Shown here: in pieces, positions 25,186 through 33,564 of the stretch
How positions within the stretch are numbered: the first letter of the stretch is position 1
Layout of the letters: the number at the start of each line of letters is the position of its first letter
Assembly (NCBI RefSeq): GCF_020711255.1
Contig: NZ_JAJFAW010000009.1
Coordinates: 1-64,000 of the forward strand
DNA length: 64,000 bases
Direction of reading: 5' to 3'
Origin: Hymenobacter plasmatis
Lineage (GTDB): Bacteria > Bacteroidota > Bacteroidia > Cytophagales > Hymenobacteraceae
Notes under the pieces: generated by a model
What the model was told of the DNA's origin: nothing
The model's database searches: none
What the model saw: only the letters and a program-made list of their open reading frames with translations
Made by a program: the position numbers and the translations under genes

Positions 25186-25217
25186 AAAAAAAGGAGGGAA
25201 TTGCTTCCCTCCTTTTC
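25186..25217 (-). terminator. Terminator between a T9SS gene and thiL
   Basis: Stem AAAAGGAGGGAA / TTCCCTCCTTTT with a 4-base loop, flanked by A and T tracts, 20 bases after the stop codon of the minus-strand T9SS gene. Confidence 0.88.
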
Positions 25218-25237
25218 CTATTGAAACCGATGCGTGC

Positions 25238-26416
25238 TTATTGCACCACCAGCTCCTTATAGATTTTGGTCTGGCCGTCGGTGCTCACAACCTGCACGAA
25301 GTACAGGCCGGCTTTCAGGCGCGAAATGTCGAGGATAAGTTTCTCCTGGCCCTGGCCTTTGGCCTGGGCGCTGATGCGCTGGCCCAGGTTGTTCATCACC
25401 GTTACGCTGGCCACCTTGGCGTCCTTGATTTCGACCGTGGCGGTGCCATGGGCCGGGTTGGGGTACACGCTGATGTTGGCGTCGAACTTAGCCAGCGTGC
25501 CGGTAATGGTGGCTTGGTAAGCCCCAAAAGGACCGGTGTAGTCGATGTGCTGGCCGAGCTGCTTATACGACTGGCCGCCGGGGTTGCTGCTGGGCGTAGT
25601 AGCCGGCGCAATGATGGGGCCGTTGAAAGCGGTGGAGTACATCATCCACTCATCGGCGATGTTGTAGCCGCCGGCCTGGCGCACAGGCGGGCAGGAACCC
25701 ACCGTATTCTGAAACTGCGGGTTGTAGCGCACGCCGCCCGAAACAGTAGGACGACGAACCAACGACTGGTTGGCCGACGACACGTAAATAGCGTTGGCGC
25801 CAGTGCCGTCGAGCGGATTGGTGCCGCTCCAGTTGCCGCTGCTGGTGGTGCTGCACGATTGCAGTAGGGGGTCTTCCCCGATTACGCCAATCAGGTCAAC
25901 AATGACGCCCGGGCCCACGCCGGCGGTGCCGCTGGGGTAGCGCACCAGGGCCATGGCATCGTTGCCGTTGAAGTACACCGTGCCGCCGCCGGTGATTACC
26001 GTGGGGCCGCTCACGGGCGAGTGGCCTACGCTGAACTGGTTGGCCGCATTGCGGATATCGGGCAGGGTGGCTTCGCCGCTGGCAATCACGAACGTGGTGT
26101 GGGCGTTCATGCTGTTTGCGCCCACAGGCTGCTGCGACGCATCACTGCGCAACAGGCGCTCCTCTTCGGCCACGGAGGTGCCCCCATTGGAGTACCGGCG
26201 TATAGAATAAGGATTGAGGCTCACCACGTTATTGGTCGGGTTGAAGATTTCGATGGCGCGCTCGCTGCCCGTCGAAGTGGTAGCGCCGCCGTAGTTCACG
26301 CCCGTCTGGTGGGCGCCTTCGTCGTATTCGGAAAAGAATAGCTCGGTACCCTGTTGTGCGTGAGCAGCACCGCAAAACAGCAATGCGGCCGAAAGCAGAT
26401 AGTAATGTTTTTTCAT
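25238..26416 (-). CDS. T9SS type A sorting protein, lamin-tail-like
   Basis: A 392-residue secreted protein with signal peptide (LLSAALLFCGAAHAQ). Residues 22-200 resemble a lamin-tail (LTD) domain used by secreted nucleases and surface proteins (LFFSEYDEGA, ERAIEIFNPTNNVVSLN). There is no recognisable nuclease domain after it. The last 80 residues are a type A T9SS sorting domain (ISVYPNPAHGTATV ... SRLKAGLYFVQV). Exported across the outer membrane and likely surface attached; function otherwise unknown. Confidence 0.87.
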   Translation of the reverse strand: MKKHYYLLSAALLFCGAAHAQQGTELFFSEYDEGAHQTGVNYGGATTSTGSERAIEIFNPTNNVVSLNPYSIRRYSNGGTSVAEEERLLRSDASQQPVGANSMNAHTTFVIASGEATLPDIRNAANQFSVGHSPVSGPTVITGGGTVYFNGNDAMALVRYPSGTAGVGPGVIVDLIGVIGEDPLLQSCSTTSSGNWSGTNPLDGTGANAIYVSSANQSLVRRPTVSGGVRYNPQFQNTVGSCPPVRQAGGYNIADEWMMYSTAFNGPIIAPATTPSSNPGGQSYKQLGQHIDYTGPFGAYQATITGTLAKFDANISVYPNPAHGTATVEIKDAKVASVTVMNNLGQRISAQAKGQGQEKLILDISRLKAGLYFVQVVSTDGQTKIYKELVVQ

Positions 26417-26448
26417 AAAAAGTTGTGGTGAAAAGGTCTCAGCATCGG

Positions 26449-26456
26449 CAAAGATA
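26449..26456 (-). promoter_or_regulatory. -7 box (TATCTTTG)
   Basis: Exact TAnnTTTG on the minus strand 33 bases before the start of the lamin-tail T9SS gene. No good -33 partner was seen. Confidence 0.45.
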
Positions 26457-26578
26457 CACGCGTTAAGGATGATTGCCGAGCTTAAATCCTGCTTACCAGC
26501 AACAGATTATTTAAGCTCAATATAATGACATTCAGTCCTCCAGGGCAGTGTAAAAGAGCGCGATAAACGCAACTTTCG

Positions 26579-26609
26579 TTTGCTAACGAGCGTTAGCAAG
26601 TATACCTTT
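26579..26609 (+). promoter_or_regulatory. Promoter of the PaaR-like gene with internal operator
   Basis: TTTG at 26579-26582 and TACCTTTG at 26602-26609 are 19 bases apart, the Bacteroidota -33/-7 arrangement. The palindrome GCTAACG-AG-CGTTAGC (26582-26597) fills the spacer exactly. Its core fits the CNAACGNNCGTTNG motif that I recall for the Thermus PaaR repressor. The ATG follows 11 bases after the -7 box, so the transcript has almost no leader. Self-repression by the TetR protein is inferred. Confidence 0.75.
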
Positions 26610-26619
26610 GTAATTGCAG

Positions 26620-27213
26620 ATGTCGACTACCGCTCCCACTCGTTCGCGCAAAGCCCAGATAGACCGCACTGCCACGGCCCTGTTCCGGGCGCGCGGCTTT
26701 GCGGCCACCAGCATGCGCGAGCTGGCCACGGAGCTGGGCCTGGAGGCGGGCAGCTTGTATTCGCACATCAAGTCGAAGGAGGAAATCCTTCACCGCGTGT
26801 GCTTTGGGCTGGCCGATGAATTCTTCGCTGGCTTCGCCGCAGCTACTCTCGATTCGGCGGCGCCCATTGCGACGCAGCTGCGGCTGGCCATCGAAGCCCA
26901 CGTGCGGGTGCTTACCCGCGACAGCGCAGCCTCGGCGGTGTTTTTGCACGAGTGGCGCCACCTGAGCGAGCCCGCGCGCACCGAATTCCTGGCCTTGCGC
27001 GACCGGTACGAAGCCGCTTTCCGTGGGCTGATTCAGCAGGGCATTGCCGCCGGCGAGCTGCATGCCCCCGATGCGGCTTTTGCGGCGCTTACCCTGCTGG
27101 CCAGCCTCAACTGGCTCCCGGCCTGGTACCGGCCCGACGGGAAATTGTCGCCCGATGAAATAGCCCACCGCCTGGCCGAGCAGTTGCTCAATGGAATGAG
27201 GAATTATGAATGA
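26620..27213 (+). CDS. paaR: TetR/AcrR regulator, PaaR-like
   Basis: A 197-residue TetR-family repressor. The N-terminal helix-turn-helix (residues 8-55) reads RKAQIDRTATALFRARGF, then TSMRELATELGLEAGSLYSHIKSKEEIL, the classical TetR arrangement. The C-terminal ligand domain is helical. Position directly before paaA and the operator in its own promoter point to a phenylacetyl-CoA-responsive repressor; the symbol is assigned on that context. I use ATG 26620 rather than the TTG two codons upstream. The last residues (MRNYE) and stop are encoded by the left arm of a repeat. Confidence 0.85.
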   Translation: MSTTAPTRSRKAQIDRTATALFRARGFAATSMRELATELGLEAGSLYSHIKSKEEILHRVCFGLADEFFAGFAAATLDSAAPIATQLRLAIEAHVRVLTRDSAASAVFLHEWRHLSEPARTEFLALRDRYEAAFRGLIQQGIAAGELHAPDAAFAALTLLASLNWLPAWYRPDGKLSPDEIAHRLAEQLLNGMRNYE

Positions 27214-27302
27214 AGAGTGAGGAATTACTCTCGATTTCACCCTTCATTTTCTTCTCTTTCCTGTTCTCATAATTCTTCCTTCCTCATTCTTAATTATTCA
27301 TT
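27194..27302. repeat. Imperfect inverted repeat, family D
   Basis: Left arm (about 27194-27227, AATGAGGAATTATGAATGAA...) and right arm (about 27268-27302) are imperfect complements of the ATGAGGAATTATGAATGA type. The left arm supplies the stop codon of the TetR gene, the right arm ends 4 bases before the paaA ATG. Similar AT-rich units lie in the isc operon. Confidence 0.7.
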
Positions 27303-27306
27303 AAAA

Positions 27307-28299
27307 ATGTACGGTTCCGCCAGCACCCACGACCAGCCAACTACCGCCACCACCGGCCTGGAAAACGAAGACCCCATCCTGCTGGCCGAGTTTGAGGCCC
27401 GCATTGCGCGGGGCGAGAAAATTGAGCCAAGCGACTGGATGCCGGCCCTCTACCGCAAGCAGCTCACCCGCATGATTGAGCAGCACGCGCACTCCGAAAT
27501 CATCGGCTCGCTGCCCGAAGGCACCTGGATTACGCGGGCGCCCGGCTTCCGCCGCAAAATGGCCCAGATGGCCAAGGTGCAGGACGAAGTGGGCCACGCG
27601 CAGCTGCTGTATTCGGCCGCCGAAACACTGGGCAAAACGCGCGAGCAAATGCTCATAGACCTGATTAACGGCAAGAGCAAGTACTCCAACGTGTTCAACT
27701 ACCCCACGCCGACCTGGGCTGACTCCAACGTTATTTCCTGGCTGATTGATGCCGGCGCCATCGTAAACCAACTCGCCAACGCCAAGGGCAGCTACGGCCC
27801 CTACTGCCGCGCCCTCGACCGGATTTGCGCCGAAGAAGCCTTCCACCTGAAGTACGGGCACGACGCTGTGGTGCACCTGGCCACCGGCACACCCATTCAG
27901 CGCAAGATGATACAGGAGGCCCTCAACCGCTGGTGGCCCGCCATCATGACCTTCTTCGGGCCCTCGGATAAGATGAGCGTGCACACCGAAATCCTGATGC
28001 GCTGGAAGGTGAAAATGGCCTCTAACGACGAATGCCGTAACCAATTCCTGGACATGTACGTGCCCAAAATCTGGGAAATTGGGCTGACTCTGCCCGACCC
28101 CAACCTGCGCAAAAACGAGGAAACCGGCCAGTGGGAATTCACCGAGCCCGACTGGGAAGACTTCAAGCGCGTGATTAACGGTGACGGCCCCTGCAACGCC
28201 GAGCGCATTGCCGTGCGCCGCGCCGCCGAGGAAAACGGCGCCTGGGTGCGCCGCGCCCTGCTCACGCCCAAAATGCAGTACGTGCGGCCGCTGGCTTAA
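27307..28299 (+). CDS. paaA: 1,2-phenylacetyl-CoA epoxidase subunit PaaA
   Basis: The catalytic di-iron oxygenase subunit of the epoxidase that turns phenylacetyl-CoA into its ring-1,2-epoxide with O2 and NADPH. This 330-residue ferritin-like protein has the helical iron-ligand segments: [22 protein letters not shown] (ExxH), [14 protein letters not shown] (second ExxH) and the C-terminal [14 protein letters not shown]. Length matches E. coli PaaA. I place the start at 27307 because upstream in-frame codons come from the repeat. First gene of the paaABCD set, 93 bases after the regulator. Confidence 0.95.
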   Translation: MYGSASTHDQPTTATTGLENEDPILLAEFEARIARGEKIEPSDWMPALYRKQLTRMIEQHAHSEIIGSLPEGTWITRAPGFRRKMAQMAKVQDEVGHAQLLYSAAETLGKTREQMLIDLINGKSKYSNVFNYPTPTWADSNVISWLIDAGAIVNQLANAKGSYGPYCRALDRICAEEAFHLKYGHDAVVHLATGTPIQRKMIQEALNRWWPAIMTFFGPSDKMSVHTEILMRWKVKMASNDECRNQFLDMYVPKIWEIGLTLPDPNLRKNEETGQWEFTEPDWEDFKRVINGDGPCNAERIAVRRAAEENGAWVRRALLTPKMQYVRPLA

Positions 28300-28310
28300 T
28301 TATCAATCGG

Positions 28311-28397
28311 CTGTCATGCTGAGCCCGCGAAGCATCTTATCTCGTTCGAACAATTCGTTCATCGGTGATAAGATGCTTCGCGGGCTCAGCATGACAG
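28311..28397. repeat. Palindromic element, family A, inside the paa operon
   Basis: Exact 31-base arms, beginning CTGTCATGCTGAGCCCGCGA, flank a 25-base loop. It fills almost the whole 120-base gap between paaA and paaB. A stable structure here could reduce read-through or protect an RNA end and so alter the PaaA:PaaB ratio. Confidence 0.93.
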
Positions 28398-28419
28398 ATG
28401 GCATGACACCCCAAATACA

Positions 28420-29100
28420 ATGATACACTCCCTCGACCCGCGCATGAACCGGCTGGGGCTGCCCGATGCGCCAGCCACGGCCGCTGCAAAAGAGGCCCTC
28501 GACCAGTTTGGCACCTATGAGGTGTTTCACCAGAAGAAGGAAGGCACGCCGTATGTATACGTGGGGCCAGTGCACGCGCCCTCTGCCGACGTGGCCTTTC
28601 TGTTTGCGAAGGAGCAGTACAGCCGGCGTTTTGCCTGCACTGGCCTGTGGGTAGTTCCCACCTCGGCCATCACCGTGACGGCTTATGTCGGCGACCAAGA
28701 ATCAGCGTATGACACGCTGCCGCTGCTGCCCACCAGCCAGGCGCCCACCCCTCCCCCCATCGACGACACCGCCGAAGAGGAAGCTGCCTACGCCGCCGGC
28801 GAGGAAGACTACGACGTGTTCCACCTCAAGAAGCGCGGCAAGGCCCACCAGCACGTGGGCAAGGTGCGCGCCAGTTCCCCAGCCGACGCACTGCAAGTAG
28901 CGAAGGCGGTATTTGGAGAGCAGCGCCCCGTGGTGAACGTCTGGGTGGCGCGCTCCGCCGACTTCCTGCGTTCCGATGATGAGGACCGCGACATCTGGGC
29001 CACCACTCCGGAAAAAAAGTACCGCGACGCCATTTCGTACAAGGTGCAGGACCGCATCGAAAAGTTTAAGCAAGAAGGGCTTGGGCAGACGGAAGCATAA
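28420..29100 (+). CDS. paaB: PaaB subunit with two tandem PaaB-like domains
   Basis: PaaB (normally about 95 residues) bridges the PaaAC core of the epoxidase. Here the protein has 226 residues and two copies of the domain: YEVFHQKKEGTPYVYVGPV from residue 33 and YDVFHLKKRGKAHQHVGKV from residue 131, joined by an acidic, Pro-rich linker (TSQAPTPPPIDDTAEEE, about 105-130). The second copy has the usual PaaB tail (DIWATTPEKKYRDAISY); the first lacks it. The two copies differ considerably, so the duplication is not recent. An internal fusion of two subunits is the simplest reading. Confidence 0.85.
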   Translation: MIHSLDPRMNRLGLPDAPATAAAKEALDQFGTYEVFHQKKEGTPYVYVGPVHAPSADVAFLFAKEQYSRRFACTGLWVVPTSAITVTAYVGDQESAYDTLPLLPTSQAPTPPPIDDTAEEEAAYAAGEEDYDVFHLKKRGKAHQHVGKVRASSPADALQVAKAVFGEQRPVVNVWVARSADFLRSDDEDRDIWATTPEKKYRDAISYKVQDRIEKFKQEGLGQTEA

Positions 29101-29169
29101 GCAACTCGCAAAAACTGCTTGTTGCCCCATCCAACTTCCTTCTCCTCCCCGATTTATTAGTTAATCTCT

Positions 29170-29934
29170 ATGCCGCTGACTTCCCAAGACCCAAGAATCG
29201 ACCTGATGTATCGCCTTGCCGACGACCAGCTTATTCTGGGCCATCGCAACTCGGAATGGAATGGTCTGGGCCCCATTCTGGAGGAAGACATTGCTTTTTC
29301 GAGCATGGCCCAGGACAAGCTCGGCCACAGCCTGCAGATGTATTCCATGCTGCACGCGCTGGGCGAAGCCGAGCCCGACACGGTGGCTTTCACACGCAAC
29401 GCGCCGCAATTTCACTGCTGCCAGCTGGTGGAGTTGCCCATTGGCGAGTACGATTTCAGCCTCACCCGCCATTTTCTGTTCGACCACGCCGAGTTGCTGC
29501 GGTTTGAGGCGCTGGCCAGCAGCAGCTACGAGCCGCTGGCCCAGGTGGCCCGCAAGCTGCGCGGCGAGCTCAAGTACCACGCCCTGCACGCCAACACGTG
29601 GATGAAACGCCTGGGCACCGCCACGGAAGAGGCCATTGAGCGCATGCAACACTCGCTGAATTTTACGCTGCCCTATGCCCTGGGCATTTTTGAAAAGACG
29701 GATGCCGAGCCGGAAATTATTAGCTCCGGCCTGTTTGTTGGGGAGGATGAGCTGAAAAGCCGCTGGCTGGAAAGCATCACCAAAGTACTGGCCCAAACGG
29801 CGCTCGAAATGCCCGAAGTAACTACCCTGACGCCCGTGTTTGGTGGGCGCCACGGTCAGCACACCGAGTTCCTGCAGCCGCTGCTGGATGAAATGGCCGA
29901 GGTGTTTCGGCTGGACCCCACTGCCGATTGGTAA
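29170..29934 (+). CDS. paaC: 1,2-phenylacetyl-CoA epoxidase subunit PaaC
   Basis: PaaC is the structural ferritin-like partner that forms the heterodimeric core with PaaA. This 254-residue protein has YRLADDQLILGHRNSEWNG near residues 16-34, the LEEDIAFSSMAQDKLGH helix and LKYHALHANTWMKRLG, all characteristic. Length is normal. It ends 11 bases before the paaD ATG, consistent with cotranscription. Confidence 0.94.
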   Translation: MPLTSQDPRIDLMYRLADDQLILGHRNSEWNGLGPILEEDIAFSSMAQDKLGHSLQMYSMLHALGEAEPDTVAFTRNAPQFHCCQLVELPIGEYDFSLTRHFLFDHAELLRFEALASSSYEPLAQVARKLRGELKYHALHANTWMKRLGTATEEAIERMQHSLNFTLPYALGIFEKTDAEPEIISSGLFVGEDELKSRWLESITKVLAQTALEMPEVTTLTPVFGGRHGQHTEFLQPLLDEMAEVFRLDPTADW

Positions 29935-29945
29935 ACCCTGATTTC

Positions 29946-30446
29946 ATGCCAGTTACCATTCCCGATAAGGCCCAAATTCTCGACTGGCTGCAAGCCGTGA
30001 AAGACCCGGAAATTCCGACGATTTCACTGATTGACCTGGGCGTGGTGCGGGGCGTAGAAGTAGACGAAGCCACGGGCAAGGTATCGGTGCACCTCACGCC
30101 CACGTTTGCGGGCTGCCCGGCCATGGACTACATGAAGCGCGACGTGGAGCGCATGCTGCTGGCGCACGGCGTGCCCGCGGTGGAAGTCGACATCAGCATG
30201 CGCGAGGCCTGGACTTCGGACATGCTCACGGAGGCCGGCCGGCAGGCCCTGCGCCAGCACAAGCTGTCGCCTCCGCCGGTGCTCGGCAACCAGGTGCTGG
30301 ACCTGGATTTTCTGGAGTATGCGGAGTGCCCCAACTGCCACGGCAACAATACCGAGCTGCGTACGCCGTTTGGGGCTACGCTGTGCCGCGCCGTGCATTA
30401 CTGCCACGACTGCCGCCAGCTGTTTGAGCAATTTAAGCCGGTGTAG
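29946..30446 (+). CDS. paaD: Phenylacetate degradation protein PaaD (MIP18/DUF59)
   Basis: PaaD (PaaJ in some naming schemes) belongs to the DUF59/MIP18 family and helps assemble the Fe-S or di-iron centres of the epoxidase. The 166-residue protein has the N-terminal DPEIPTISLIDLGVV motif and TPTFAGCPAMD with the conserved cysteine, and a C-terminal zinc-ribbon-like region with two CxxC pairs (ECPNCHG, YCHDCRQ). The ATG at 29946 gives family length; an in-frame TTG at 29928 overlapping paaC is less likely. Confidence 0.92.
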   Translation: MPVTIPDKAQILDWLQAVKDPEIPTISLIDLGVVRGVEVDEATGKVSVHLTPTFAGCPAMDYMKRDVERMLLAHGVPAVEVDISMREAWTSDMLTEAGRQALRQHKLSPPPVLGNQVLDLDFLEYAECPNCHGNNTELRTPFGATLCRAVHYCHDCRQLFEQFKPV

Positions 30447-30485
30447 ATTTGCCCAGCCGGCTGTTTATCCCATTCTGTTTTTGCA

Positions 30486-31103
30486 ATGCCTACTCCCCTA
30501 GTTTCTCCTGTGAAATCAGCAATTTTTTGCATCCTGATACTCACGGGCTGCGCGGCTTCGTGCAAGCGGGCCAGCTCCGAAGCCGTGGTGCTCAACCCCG
30601 CCTCAGCCGCTGCCGTGAAGTCGCAGTTTGACGTGCTGCGCGACTCCGTGAATGTGAAGTGGAACACCATGACGGCCAGCGACGACCAGCGCATTGGCGT
30701 CACGCGCATGCTGCTGCACGAGCTAAAAGGCCGCCCTGGGATGGACGCCGCCAAATTGAAAGGCCTAGAGAGTGCCAACGCCAAACTCAAAACCCGCCGC
30801 TACAGCCAGCAAACCATGGCCAGTTCGGACCTGATTGACCAGTACGACACCGCTCAGGATTCCCTAATGCGGGCCCTGATGCCCGTGGCCGCGCCCAACG
30901 GCACCGCCCCCACCGAGGCCGCCCGCAACTACGTGGAAGGCCTGCAGCAGCTCGACGCCGGCGTGATTGGCTACCGGGTGAAGTACGACCAGGCCGCCCG
31001 CCAATACAACGACTACCTCAAGCTCCATCAGGCCGAGTTGCAGTCGCTGGGCGGCAAATACGCGGAGCTGAAGCCGCTGCCGCTGTTCGAGCTGCAGCAC
31101 TAA
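30486..31103 (+). CDS. Hypothetical lipoprotein, weakly LemA-like
   Basis: A 205-residue protein with lipoprotein signal (FCILILTGC). The mature part is helical and charged. The segment VIGYRVKYDQAARQYNDYLKL and the closing region recall the paired helices of LemA proteins, but the typical LemA start (VxxYNxLVxLR) is not clear, so I do not assign it. It follows paaD by 39 bases on the same strand and may be cotranscribed, though a role in phenylacetate use is not implied by sequence. Confidence 0.7.
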   Translation: MPTPLVSPVKSAIFCILILTGCAASCKRASSEAVVLNPASAAAVKSQFDVLRDSVNVKWNTMTASDDQRIGVTRMLLHELKGRPGMDAAKLKGLESANAKLKTRRYSQQTMASSDLIDQYDTAQDSLMRALMPVAAPNGTAPTEAARNYVEGLQQLDAGVIGYRVKYDQAARQYNDYLKLHQAELQSLGGKYAELKPLPLFELQH

Positions 31104-31408
31104 GTAGCTGTTTGCGTTAATTATCAGGATACAAGACGGGTGTAGAGACGCGACACTTCGCGTCTCCTCGCGAGCGCGCCGTTTGGGTATCGTTCAACGA
31201 AGAGACGCGAAGTGTCGCGTCTCTACACCCGTTCTGCTAACTGTAGGTTTTACTCCAATAGCTTCTAGACCATTGTGCGCTAGCGAGCCCGCGTTTAGGT
31301 ATTTTGGATGAGCGATTTTAAAAATTGAGCTGAATAATAACGAGATGCAACTATTACGTATCTTTCATTATCAACTACTCAATAATCAATCACATAACCT
31401 CAAGCACC
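31104..31408. other. Gap with family B palindrome
   Basis: A 305-base gap between two lipoprotein genes. It holds the family B palindrome and then an AT-rich stretch (about 31290-31405) that probably carries the promoter of the small lipoprotein. I see no exact TAnnTTTG box there. Confidence 0.55.
31137..31231. repeat. Palindromic element, family B
   Basis: Exact 30-base arms, beginning CGGGTGTAGAGACGCGACAC, flank a 35-base loop. The inner part of each arm (GAGACGCGA...TCGCGTCTC) is also nearly self-complementary. The same core recurs at about 40.1 kb. Confidence 0.93.
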
Positions 31409-31567
31409 ATGCCCACTGCTACTCTTTACCGTCGGCTGCTGCCCGCACTGCTGCTGGCCGGCCTTGCCCTCAGTTCCTGCGAGCACCGCAAAGACTGCGA
31501 CCCCAAGCCCAAGGGCAAGTGCGGCACCACCGCGCCCTCCACTACGCCCCCAACCGGAAATTCGTAA
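31409..31567 (+). CDS. Small lipoprotein (52 residues)
   Basis: A short frame that most gene finders would skip. It has a textbook lipoprotein signal: basic start MPTATLYRRLL, hydrophobic ALLLAGLAL, lipobox LSSC with Cys24. The mature peptide is only 29 residues, polar, with two further cysteines (KDCDPKPKGKCG) and a Thr/Pro-rich tail. It is followed by a strong terminator. Small lipoproteins of this kind are frequent in Hymenobacter-like genomes; the role is unknown. Confidence 0.68.
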   Translation: MPTATLYRRLLPALLLAGLALSSCEHRKDCDPKPKGKCGTTAPSTTPPTGNS

Positions 31568-31600
31568 TTGAGCTGGATTTCAGCAGTCTCGTTTTACCAA

Positions 31601-31656
31601 TTAGCCCGACAACAAGAAGGCCAGCAAATTTGCCGGCCTTCTTGTTGTCGGGCTAA
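31601..31656. terminator. Bidirectional terminator
   Basis: A 22-base stem (TTAGCCCGACAACAAGAAGG... and complement) with a 12-base loop lies between the small lipoprotein and the convergent M3 peptidase gene. One mismatch near the loop. Confidence 0.9.
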
Positions 31657-31665
31657 AAATATTGC

Positions 31666-33408
31666 TTACAGCGCTGCCATTTCCTCGCGCACGAAGTCGG
31701 CCAGGGTGCGCAGGTAATCGGTGCTGAAATCGAAGCGAATGCCGGCGGCCGCGTAAATCTGGCCGATGGGGGCGGTGTAGCCCAGGGCCAGGGCACGCTT
31801 GTATGCGGCCAGGCCTTCGGCCGGGTTCTGGCGGTAGTTGCGCCAAACGGCAATGGCCCCCAGCTGCGCCATGGCGTACTCTATGTAGTAGAACGGCACT
31901 TCGTAGAGGTGCAGCTGCTTCTGCCAGAGGTAGGGCTTGAAGTCTTCCAGGCCCGTCCAATCCACGGTGCGCTGGTTGAACTCGTCGAACACTTCCACCC
32001 AGCGGTTGTGGCGCTCGGTCTCGGTGTGCTCGGGGTTTTCATAAATCCAGTGCTGGAATTTGTCGATGGTGGCCACCCAGGGGAAGGTTTCGAGCACGCT
32101 TTCGAGGTGGGTTTTCTTGGCCCGGCGCAGGTCCTCGGCATCGGGGAAAAACACGTGCCACTGGTCCATGCTCATCAGCTCCATACTCATCGAGGCCAGC
32201 TCGGCTACTTCAGACGGCGGGTGCTTGTCGGCGCCCAGCGGCAGGCCGCGGGTGAGGAAGGAGTGCACGGCATGGCCGCCTTCGTGCAGCATGGTCACCA
32301 CGTCGCGCAAGGAGCTGGTGGCGTTCATGAATATGAAGGGAACACCGGTTTCGTCCAGCGGGTAGTTGTAACCGCCAGGGGCCTTGCCCTTGCGGCTTTC
32401 CAGGTCGAGGTGGCCCATGTGGCGCATGGTGCGCAGGCAGTCGCCGAGGTAAGAATCAAGGTTTTGGAAGACTGTGATGGTTTTTTCCAGCAGCTCCTCG
32501 CCGGTGCCGAAGGGGCGCAGCGGCGGCTGGCCGCTGGGGTCCACGTCGAGGTCCCAAGGCCGGAGCGCCGGCAGGTTCAGGTCCTGCCGCCGCTCGAGGT
32601 CAAAGTCGTCGATGAGCGGCACCACCGTCTCGCGGATGGCCCGGTGGAAATCAAAACAGTCCTGCGGCGTGTAGTCGAACCGGCCGAGGGCGGCAAACAT
32701 ATAGTCCCGGAAGTTGGCAAAACCCGCGTTCAGGGCTACCTGGTGGCGAAGGGCCACCAGCTCGGTAAAGAGCTTGTCGAGGGGCTCGGCATCCTGCACG
32801 CGGCGGGCCTGAATGGCGCGCCAGGCGGTTTCGCGCACGGCGCGGTCGGGGCTTTTCAAGCGGTCGGCGGCCTGGGGCAACGTGAGTTCTTCGCCATCCA
32901 GCGTCACGTTCATGGCGCCCACCGTGGCCGCGTACTGCTGCTGCTTGGTGCTGATTTCGGTTTTGAGCGGAATGTTCTCGACCCGGTAAATTTCCGACGC
33001 CCGGCGCACCGAGCGCAGAAACACGCCGTAGCGGCGCTCGTCGAGCCCGGCCAGGTGCGGCGAGGCCAGCATCTTCTCGTTCAGGGCGTGGTCAAAGGGC
33101 GCCACTTGCGGCTCCACTTCGTTCACAAAATACTGGAATGCTTCGGCCCGGGTGGCGTCCTGCGTGTCGCAGGTCATGCGGATGTAGCGCCAAGCCAGGT
33201 CTTCGCTGAGCACCGATTCCAGCTCCGAGCGGTCGAGCAGCCAGCGCTCCAGCTCCGCCGGAGTGTGTATCGGCCGGTCCTGCAGCTCCTGGAAAAATGG
33301 CTCAATTGCGGCCCAGTCGGTTACCAGGAAATCCTCGGGCAAGTATTGGCGCGGCGGCCGGCTCGTGTCAGTAGCCGACGCGGCGGTAGGTTCAGCAAGT
33401 AGCATCAT
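31666..33408 (-). CDS. M3 family oligoendopeptidase
   Basis: A 580-residue zinc metallopeptidase of the thimet/oligoendopeptidase F group, which cleaves short peptides in the cytoplasm. The zinc motif HEGGH is at residues 375-379 in TMLHEGGHAVHSF, and the third ligand lies in ASMSMELMSMD. Length (about 560-600) and the N-terminal helical half are typical. No signal peptide is seen. It lies 156 bases downstream of paaE on the same strand, with a GC-rich hairpin (33517-33537) in between, so cotranscription is uncertain. Confidence 0.92.
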   Translation of the reverse strand: MMLLAEPTAASATDTSRPPRQYLPEDFLVTDWAAIEPFFQELQDRPIHTPAELERWLLDRSELESVLSEDLAWRYIRMTCDTQDATRAEAFQYFVNEVEPQVAPFDHALNEKMLASPHLAGLDERRYGVFLRSVRRASEIYRVENIPLKTEISTKQQQYAATVGAMNVTLDGEELTLPQAADRLKSPDRAVRETAWRAIQARRVQDAEPLDKLFTELVALRHQVALNAGFANFRDYMFAALGRFDYTPQDCFDFHRAIRETVVPLIDDFDLERRQDLNLPALRPWDLDVDPSGQPPLRPFGTGEELLEKTITVFQNLDSYLGDCLRTMRHMGHLDLESRKGKAPGGYNYPLDETGVPFIFMNATSSLRDVVTMLHEGGHAVHSFLTRGLPLGADKHPPSEVAELASMSMELMSMDQWHVFFPDAEDLRRAKKTHLESVLETFPWVATIDKFQHWIYENPEHTETERHNRWVEVFDEFNQRTVDWTGLEDFKPYLWQKQLHLYEVPFYYIEYAMAQLGAIAVWRNYRQNPAEGLAAYKRALALGYTAPIGQIYAAAGIRFDFSTDYLRTLADFVREEMAAL

Positions 33409-33564
33409 GGTACAATGGAAGTAGAATGAACCCGGGCGGTGAGTGCCGAGGCCATAGCCTTTAACTTACGAAACAATTAACGCACCGGACGAGAATTTCC
33501 CCGTTTCTGTTGGGGCGCGGGCTTAAAAACAGCCCGCCCGGGCGAGCTTATCAACCCCTGTGAA

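Noticed and set aside
31137..31231. Possible CRISPR-like repeat
   Set aside because: Only inverted arms with a single loop; no regularly spaced direct repeats and no cas genes.
31909..33402. Long plus-strand frame opposite the M3 peptidase
   Set aside because: Antisense shadow; the minus-strand protein has the intact HEGGH motif.
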